Shown here piece by piece: positions 59,902 to 64,000 of a stretch of 64,000 bases of DNA; position 1 is the first letter of the stretch, and each line of letters starts with the position of its first letter. The translations under genes were made by a program, and so were the position numbers. The notes beneath the pieces are model-generated. The model did no database searches, was not told the DNA's origin, and saw only the letters and a program-made list of their open reading frames with translations. Source of the DNA: Paenibacillus sp. W2I17 (GTDB taxonomy: Bacteria; Bacillota; Bacilli; Paenibacillales; Paenibacillaceae). Where the stretch lies: NCBI RefSeq assembly GCF_030815985.1, contig NZ_JAUSXM010000001.1:4278001-4342000 (forward strand), written 5' to 3'.

Positions 59902-60441
59902 TCATCCAAATGGATTTTGTGCCCACTGCAATAATCTCTTTTTTGTTATTTTGCCATGGGAGGTATGATTGACAACTTGCCCCTGATCGAGCAGAAGCAC
60001 CTGTGGTGACTCATGATGAACCTCTGTCTCTTCCGCAATATGGCGGGACAACGAACGATTTTCAATCACTTTGACGATGCGGTAATCCATGGGTTGTTTG
60101 GGATCTGATGCATGGGTGCCTACAAACGCCATAAACTCTCTGTACGCTCTCGCACTGGTTGGACAAGTTGTGCTGTGTTTCAGGATAAGCACCGGATGAT
60201 CCTGCGAGCGATGAAGCGCGTCTTCCCAGTCATCTGGTTTGTGCAATTCACGGACATATTCGCTGAGCATATGTTCCGAGTCTGACCCTGCACGTTTGCT
60301 AACCACCGAACCGATCACAATGCCAAGCGCCACGCCAAAAGCAATCCCGAGTCCAAGTTGCTTTGTAGCCGTACCAATACTGACTCCCATGGCAACACCT
60401 ATAGCAAGCCATACGGCTTGATGATTCACCTTTTTATCCAT
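59902..60441 (-). CDS. membrane-anchored bacilliredoxin-like protein (YtxJ/BrxC domain)
   Basis: 179 residues: two Gly-rich hydrophobic segments (about 9-48, LAIGVAMGVSIGT and LGIAFGVALGIVIG), then a thioredoxin-like domain with KHSTTCPTSARAYREF (Cys93 in TCPTS), as in YtxJ/BrxC proteins that remove bacillithiol from proteins. The typical family member is about 110 residues and soluble; here a membrane anchor has been added. AAGGGAAG precedes ATG 60441. A MITE copy lies 37 bases upstream. Confidence 0.78.
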   Translation of the reverse strand: MDKKVNHQAVWLAIGVAMGVSIGTATKQLGLGIAFGVALGIVIGSVVSKRAGSDSEHMLSEYVRELHKPDDWEDALHRSQDHPVLILKHSTTCPTSARAYREFMAFVGTHASDPKQPMDYRIVKVIENRSLSRHIAEETEVHHESPQVLLLDQGQVVNHTSHGKITKKRLLQWAQNPFG

Positions 60442-60477
60442 GCAGATCTTCCCTTCACGAAATATGTATATCAAGGC

Positions 60478-60669
60478 TTTATAAGTTGAACTAACTATTT
60501 ACATGATAACGGAGAGGACAGAAAAAACCTGAAAAAGCGAAGCGTTCGCGTTTATCACCGGATTTTCCCTTAGGAAAAGGGAATCAGAAAAATCTGGGGA
60601 TAACAGCGGTTGGAAGGTTGTTCTGTCATCGTAGTATCTGTGTAAATAATCTTTAGTTCAATATATATA
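60478..60669. mobile_element. MITE-like element, copy 2
   Basis: 192 bases with terminal repeats TTTATAAGTTGAACTAA and TTAGTTCAATATATATA, less perfect than in copy 1. The interior is roughly 85% identical by eye to 21570-21762, with long identical blocks, and folds into the same imperfect palindrome. No coding capacity. Confidence 0.8.
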
Positions 60670-60857
60670 GTAACAACTTCCCACCGTATATTCTGATGAA
60701 ATTATAGCATAGCCTTCTGCGAGCAGGCTTTGATAATCTTCATCTCCGAGTACAGATTTCAGCGTTTCGATTTATGCAAAATGCTCATTTGTGATACACT
60801 GGTTGTAATTTGGAAACGATGAACATGAAGAATGGATTGGAAGGGCGGAAATTCCAT

Positions 60858-61715
60858 ATGACATACGCATTTATGATTGAACCGCAGGATTTTATTGCGC
60901 TGGATAACGAAGACGAGCTGATTGAGAAATGTCAGGAGTGGGGCCTGCTTTCGGGTAAAGCGACCAAACTCAAAACGTTCTATTATAAAGGAAACGGATT
61001 AAACATGCCGTGCACCATCATTGGATATGTGGATCACATGGCAGCCGTTATTCAACTGGATAATGGACAAAAGCATTGTATTCACCCGTCTTATCTGAAG
61101 GAAATGCAAGCGTCCAGTTACAGTGCCAGAAGCATAAGTAATGCCGGTTCAGATCGAAGCACAGAACCCTCAATTTCGGATACAGTTGCACCAGTTACCC
61201 CTGCTGATGTTGCGCCAACTCCTGATGCCCTGGCTAACCCGGATAAAATTCCGGCGGATCTGGATGATTCGGACGATACGGACACAGATGAATTCTCCTC
61301 GGGGCTGAAGGGTGATCCGGACGGGCTGGTGGAAGAGTATGTTGGACCTCAGACCGGGGCAGCCAATGAAGCCAAACCCAAAGCCAAAACAGCGAGCAAA
61401 GCCGAATCCGTCAAGATTGATCTGCCAGAAGGCAAAGTGAAGATGAGTGCTGTTGTCAAAGAATTCACCACCGTACCGAATCACTTCTCGGACAATGACG
61501 ATGAAGTCATTATCTATGAAGCAGTTACCATCACGGAGCCAGACGTCATCGATGTTGGGGAAGCCTGGTCAAGCCACAGTGCTACGGTTAAGAAACAAGA
61601 ACTGGAAGTGGGAGATGTTATCACGTTTGAAGCAAAAATTATCAAGAAGAAGCTGACACGTAACCCGGTTCCCTATAAAATCAACAATCCTTCCAAGATT
61701 CAAAAGGAAGGTTAA
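60858..61715 (+). CDS. hypothetical protein with acidic linker and possible OB-like C-terminus
   Basis: 285 residues. An N-terminal domain of about 90 residues (MTYAFMIEPQDFIALD, IGYVDHMAAVIQLDNGQKHCIHPSYL) is followed by a long low-complexity linker rich in Pro, Ala, Asp and Ser, then a C-terminal domain of about 100 residues (KVKMSAVVKEFTTVP...KQELEVGDVITFEAKIIKKKL) that could be an OB fold. I do not recognise the family. The frame is open from TTG 60810, but GGAAGGGCGG before ATG 60858 is the better initiation site. Monocistronic. Confidence 0.65.
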   Translation: MTYAFMIEPQDFIALDNEDELIEKCQEWGLLSGKATKLKTFYYKGNGLNMPCTIIGYVDHMAAVIQLDNGQKHCIHPSYLKEMQASSYSARSISNAGSDRSTEPSISDTVAPVTPADVAPTPDALANPDKIPADLDDSDDTDTDEFSSGLKGDPDGLVEEYVGPQTGAANEAKPKAKTASKAESVKIDLPEGKVKMSAVVKEFTTVPNHFSDNDDEVIIYEAVTITEPDVIDVGEAWSSHSATVKKQELEVGDVITFEAKIIKKKLTRNPVPYKINNPSKIQKEG

Positions 61716-61730
61716 TCTCACAATCACCGC

Positions 61731-61773
61731 AAAAAACCTCCAAGACTGCCTGAAGCAGATCGCGGAGGTTTTT
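61731..61773. terminator. bidirectional terminator
   Basis: AAAAAACCTCC with its complement GGAGGTTTTT and an inner CTGC/GCAG pairing between convergent genes. Confidence 0.88.
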
Positions 61774-61808
61774 CCATTTGAAGGCTACATTTAGTGAAGA
61801 GTACGCTC

Positions 61809-62237
61809 TTAAGCTTGTTCCGGTGTAGCACTGATCTGAAACTGTACACCGAACTTGTCAACAACCGAACCGTAGGCTGGACTCCAGAACGTCTCTTGTA
61901 TCGGCATTTTCACTTCGCCGCCATCTTGCAGTTGGTTGAAAATCGCTTTGGCTTCTTCCGCCGTATCCGTGTTCACTGTAACCGTAATATGATTACCTAC
62001 AGTGTGCGGCATGCCTGGAAACGTATCAGACAACATTAATACCGAGCTGCCAATCTGCAAAGAAGCATGCATAATACGGTCTTTCGCTTCTGGCGGGATC
62101 GGGTGATTCGGGTCAGATGGACCGTCGCCAAATGTTTGAAGCGCCAGCACTTCGGCTCCAAATGCCTTTTGATAAAATTCTACCGCTTCACGTCCATTAC
62201 CGTCTGTTACCAGATACACATTCAAGCTGATCGACAT
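61809..62237 (-). CDS. PhnB-like VOC-superfamily protein
   Basis: 142 residues with the PhnB/YjdN glyoxalase-like fold: VYLVTDGNGREAVEFYQKAFGAEVLAL at the N-terminus, DRIMHASLQIGSSVLMLSDTFPG in the middle, and ETFWSPAYGSVVDKFGVQFQIS at the end, matching the family's W-x-x-x-Y-G-x-x-x-D-x-F-G-V-x-W/F signature. Function of these proteins is generally unknown. AAGGAGATG precedes the ATG. Confidence 0.9.
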   Translation of the reverse strand: MSISLNVYLVTDGNGREAVEFYQKAFGAEVLALQTFGDGPSDPNHPIPPEAKDRIMHASLQIGSSVLMLSDTFPGMPHTVGNHITVTVNTDTAEEAKAIFNQLQDGGEVKMPIQETFWSPAYGSVVDKFGVQFQISATPEQA

Positions 62238-62402
62238 GCGTTCTTCATCTCCTTGGGCTCATGTAATTATACGATTCACGCCACTTGCGACATGAGTATA
62301 TATGAACAGGTTGTCCTTTGACAAGCGTATATTTTCTCACTACTTCTGTTGGACCATTACACGATTAGGGTTACCAAATAATTTTTAATCCATCCCTCTC
62401 CA

Positions 62403-62963
62403 CTACTTCTTGCGCTTGCGTATATAATAGAGAACCGTGATCAGAACACCCGGAACCAGTGCTGCAAAACTGGCATAGATCAGGCACCATTTCAACAGGG
62501 TAAATATCGGAGTGAGTTCAGCAAGCACAGGCGTACGTTCAGGATAACGATACATGATCAGGGATGCACCTATATTTTCAAGCATGTCCATAGCCCAACC
62601 TAAGACCGGAATCAGATTCACCCAACGCCAGCGACTCTTTACCGGAAGCACGCGATAGAGTATCGATAACAGAACAACCAAGAGGGACAGATAGGCCAAG
62701 GGCCATATGAGGTCAAATGTGAATCGTGCCTGAATATAGGCGCTTCGCCCTGCTTCACCATACTGCTCAGCCATCTGATAAAGATCATTTGCAGTGTACA
62801 AAAAAGAGGTATCCGGGGACTGCCCACCACCTGTGGCTTCCTCCGACTTTGCCGCCTGCCAGGGCAGAATGAATGCAATAAAACAGGCAAAAACAACAAT
62901 CGCAGCTACAACCCATTTCCAATTCACCCGCTGATAGAACCAACCTGACACTTTATTCAGCAC
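62403..62963 (-). CDS. multi-TM membrane protein of unknown function
   Basis: 186 residues starting at GTG 62963 behind AAAGGGGACAG. Four to five hydrophobic segments are visible (WKWVVAAIVVFACFIAFILPW; FDLIWPLAYLSLLVVLLSIL; LIPVLGWAMDMLENIGASLIM; WCLIYASFAALVPGVLITVLYYI). The acidic DMLENIGASL in a TM context is distinctive, but I cannot name the family. The open frame to 63032 crosses an intrinsic terminator, arguing for the shorter form. Confidence 0.7.
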   Translation of the reverse strand: MLNKVSGWFYQRVNWKWVVAAIVVFACFIAFILPWQAAKSEEATGGGQSPDTSFLYTANDLYQMAEQYGEAGRSAYIQARFTFDLIWPLAYLSLLVVLLSILYRVLPVKSRWRWVNLIPVLGWAMDMLENIGASLIMYRYPERTPVLAELTPIFTLLKWCLIYASFAALVPGVLITVLYYIRKRKK

Positions 62964-62983
62964 GTTCTGTCCCCTTTCCGATA

Positions 62984-63026
62984 AAAAAAAGACCACTCTC
63001 CCGAATCCTGTCGGTAAAATGGTTGT
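62984..63026 (-). terminator. terminator between small HTH gene and membrane protein
   Basis: On the minus strand AACCATTTT pairs with AGAGTGGT through G-T pairs, with an inner CCGA/TTCGG stem, followed by eight T. Confidence 0.7.
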
Positions 63027-63042
63027 GTTCAATCCTATGAAG

Positions 63043-63270
63043 TTATCGAGCTTGAACGATGTTATCTATTTCACTTTTCAATAAGAGGTATCGGTGAACA
63101 CTTCTCATGATCGGGACCTTCGTTAGTTTGTTCTTGTCCACGTACAGTTTCATCTGGTCTTTGGTCAAACCAAGCAAACTTCCAGCTTCCGATACCGTCA
63201 ACACTACCTCTGGGTTCGTAGCATTAAACGTCCTCTTTACTTTCTGATTCCAGTCCTCGAATACCTGCAT
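63043..63270 (-). CDS. small helix-turn-helix (excisionase-like) protein
   Basis: 75 residues. The central NPEVVLTVSEAGSLLGLTKDQMKLYVDKNKLTKVP resembles the MerR/excisionase-type winged helix-turn-helix, where LTVSEAGSLLGLTKDQMKLYV forms the first helices. GGAGATG lies 10 bases before the ATG. No phage or integrase gene is near, so a stand-alone DNA-binding role is more likely than excision. Confidence 0.65.
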   Translation of the reverse strand: MQVFEDWNQKVKRTFNATNPEVVLTVSEAGSLLGLTKDQMKLYVDKNKLTKVPIMRSVHRYLLLKSEIDNIVQAR

Positions 63271-63447
63271 AGATCAGTGACATCTCCTATCCATAGCCAG
63301 TTATTATCAGGCTGAATATATCCAGTATACCACACTTGTGCTGCTCGTAACTTAATCCTTGCGCAGAACCATATTCTGATAGGCATATTTCCTGCTTGAC
63401 CCTGACGTTAACTCGAGGGTTTATACTGACTACAGGAGGGGATTAGC

Positions 63448-64000
63448 ATGAGTATGTCACCTGAACATGTAACCAAGAAACGACGCAGCAGTGGAATTTC
63501 CATTATTGGAATGAGTTGGTTAACGATGACATTGGGTTTGTTTTTTGCTACACTCGCAGGGGAGCTTGTCGGCACTATTGGTGCTGCTGATTGGATGGTT
63601 CATCTCACCCAAGCTGTTGTCATTATTAGTATCGTCTTACCCGTATTATTCGTCATTCGAAGACACTTCCATATGAAGTCCGTTCTTCTTCCTCTGACAG
63701 GAAAAAGCATAATTCACTTGCTCTCTGGCGCATTATTTGCCACTTCTCTGGCCTTCATCGGGTTAGCGATAGCTAGTATGAACAACTGGATTACGATTAC
63801 GGAGTGGCACTTCTCAGCCGAGTTCTTGCTTGCTGTCGTACTTAATAGTTGTATTGCTTTCTTGTATGAAGCTTTGCCAGAGGAACTATCCATGCGAGGC
63901 ATGGTCTATGATGGATTACGCTTCAGACTGCGACTTCCTGTTTTTTTCGCTTATGTAACTCAAATCATACTCTTTCTGCTGGTTCCGATGAGTGTCAGCC
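63448..64000 (+). CDS. CPBP-family intramembrane metalloprotease, partial
   Basis: 184 codons before the window ends. Multi-TM protein with the first CPBP motif ALPEELSMRGMVYDGL (EExxxR), in which the two Glu and the Arg form part of the active site; the later motifs are beyond the window. AGGAGGGG precedes ATG 63448. CPBP (Abi/CaaX) proteases act in bacteriocin immunity or membrane signalling; the substrate is unknown. Confidence 0.85.
   Translation, partial: MSMSPEHVTKKRRSSGISIIGMSWLTMTLGLFFATLAGELVGTIGAADWMVHLTQAVVIISIVLPVLFVIRRHFHMKSVLLPLTGKSIIHLLSGALFATSLAFIGLAIASMNNWITITEWHFSAEFLLAVVLNSCIAFLYEALPEELSMRGMVYDGLRFRLRLPVFFAYVTQIILFLLVPMSVS

Overview
The window looks like chromosomal DNA of a Paenibacillus-type Firmicute. 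Evidence: SD-rich, low-to-medium GC genes; a YesN/YesM-regulated carbohydrate ABC locus; an SLH-domain secreted protein; Bacillus-like families (CsaA, YwqA/YwqB, LicT, YtxJ/BrxC, YfmS); and a Bacillales-style rRNA operon followed by a long tRNA array. The genus is inferred from gene content, not from a 16S comparison.

Layout. 1-3.95 kb: inositol catabolism genes iolD-iolE-iolC (minus strand), with iolC cut by the window start and three operator-like palindromes upstream of iolD. 4.2-10.98 kb: a complete minus-strand rRNA operon, 16S-23S-5S followed by 17 tRNAs and a strong terminator. 11.4-21.3 kb: a minus-strand pectin/rhamnogalacturonan-type locus with a GH105 hydrolase, a sugar-binding lipoprotein, two ABC permeases, a YesM-like sensor kinase, a YesN-like AraC regulator and a GNAT acetyltransferase. 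21.6-30.3 kb: a MITE-like element, a soluble chemoreceptor, an exo/endonuclease-phosphatase family protein, the SWIM/Snf2 pair ywqB-ywqA, a small secreted coiled-coil protein and a DJ-1/PfpI protein. 30.4-35.9 kb: a beta-glucoside operon licT-bglP-bglH plus a KdgT-family permease, with two LicT antiterminator/terminator leaders. 36.1-39.7 kb: ECF sigma factor and DUF4179 anti-sigma, VanZ-like protein, a 59-codon ORF, uridine kinase, CsaA. 40.0-44.7 kb: an SLH protein and a 1122-residue secreted Ig-like protein. 45.0-45.6 kb: a cobalamin riboswitch that now drives only a 37-codon stub of an oligopeptide/nickel-type permease. 45.6-48.0 kb: an AraC regulator divergent from a frameshifted melA alpha-galactosidase. 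48.1-57.6 kb: a complete kdp potassium system, with KdpD split in two and its sensor half internally duplicated, plus two micropeptide genes. 57.8-59.8 kb: a DUF5986-like gene with an XRE/ImmA metalloprotease gene. 59.9-64 kb: a membrane-anchored BrxC-like protein, the second MITE copy, small hypothetical genes and a CPBP protease cut by the window end.

Functionally the region is dominated by plant-polysaccharide and sugar use (inositol, pectin fragments, beta-glucosides, alpha-galactosides), each set with its own local regulator, alongside potassium homeostasis and translation genes. The observations most worth following are the riboswitch-controlled gene remnant, the duplicated and split KdpD, the DUF5986/XRE-ImmA pair, the MITE family and the three-operator array at iolD. 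All function calls come from reading the sequence; no database search was run.
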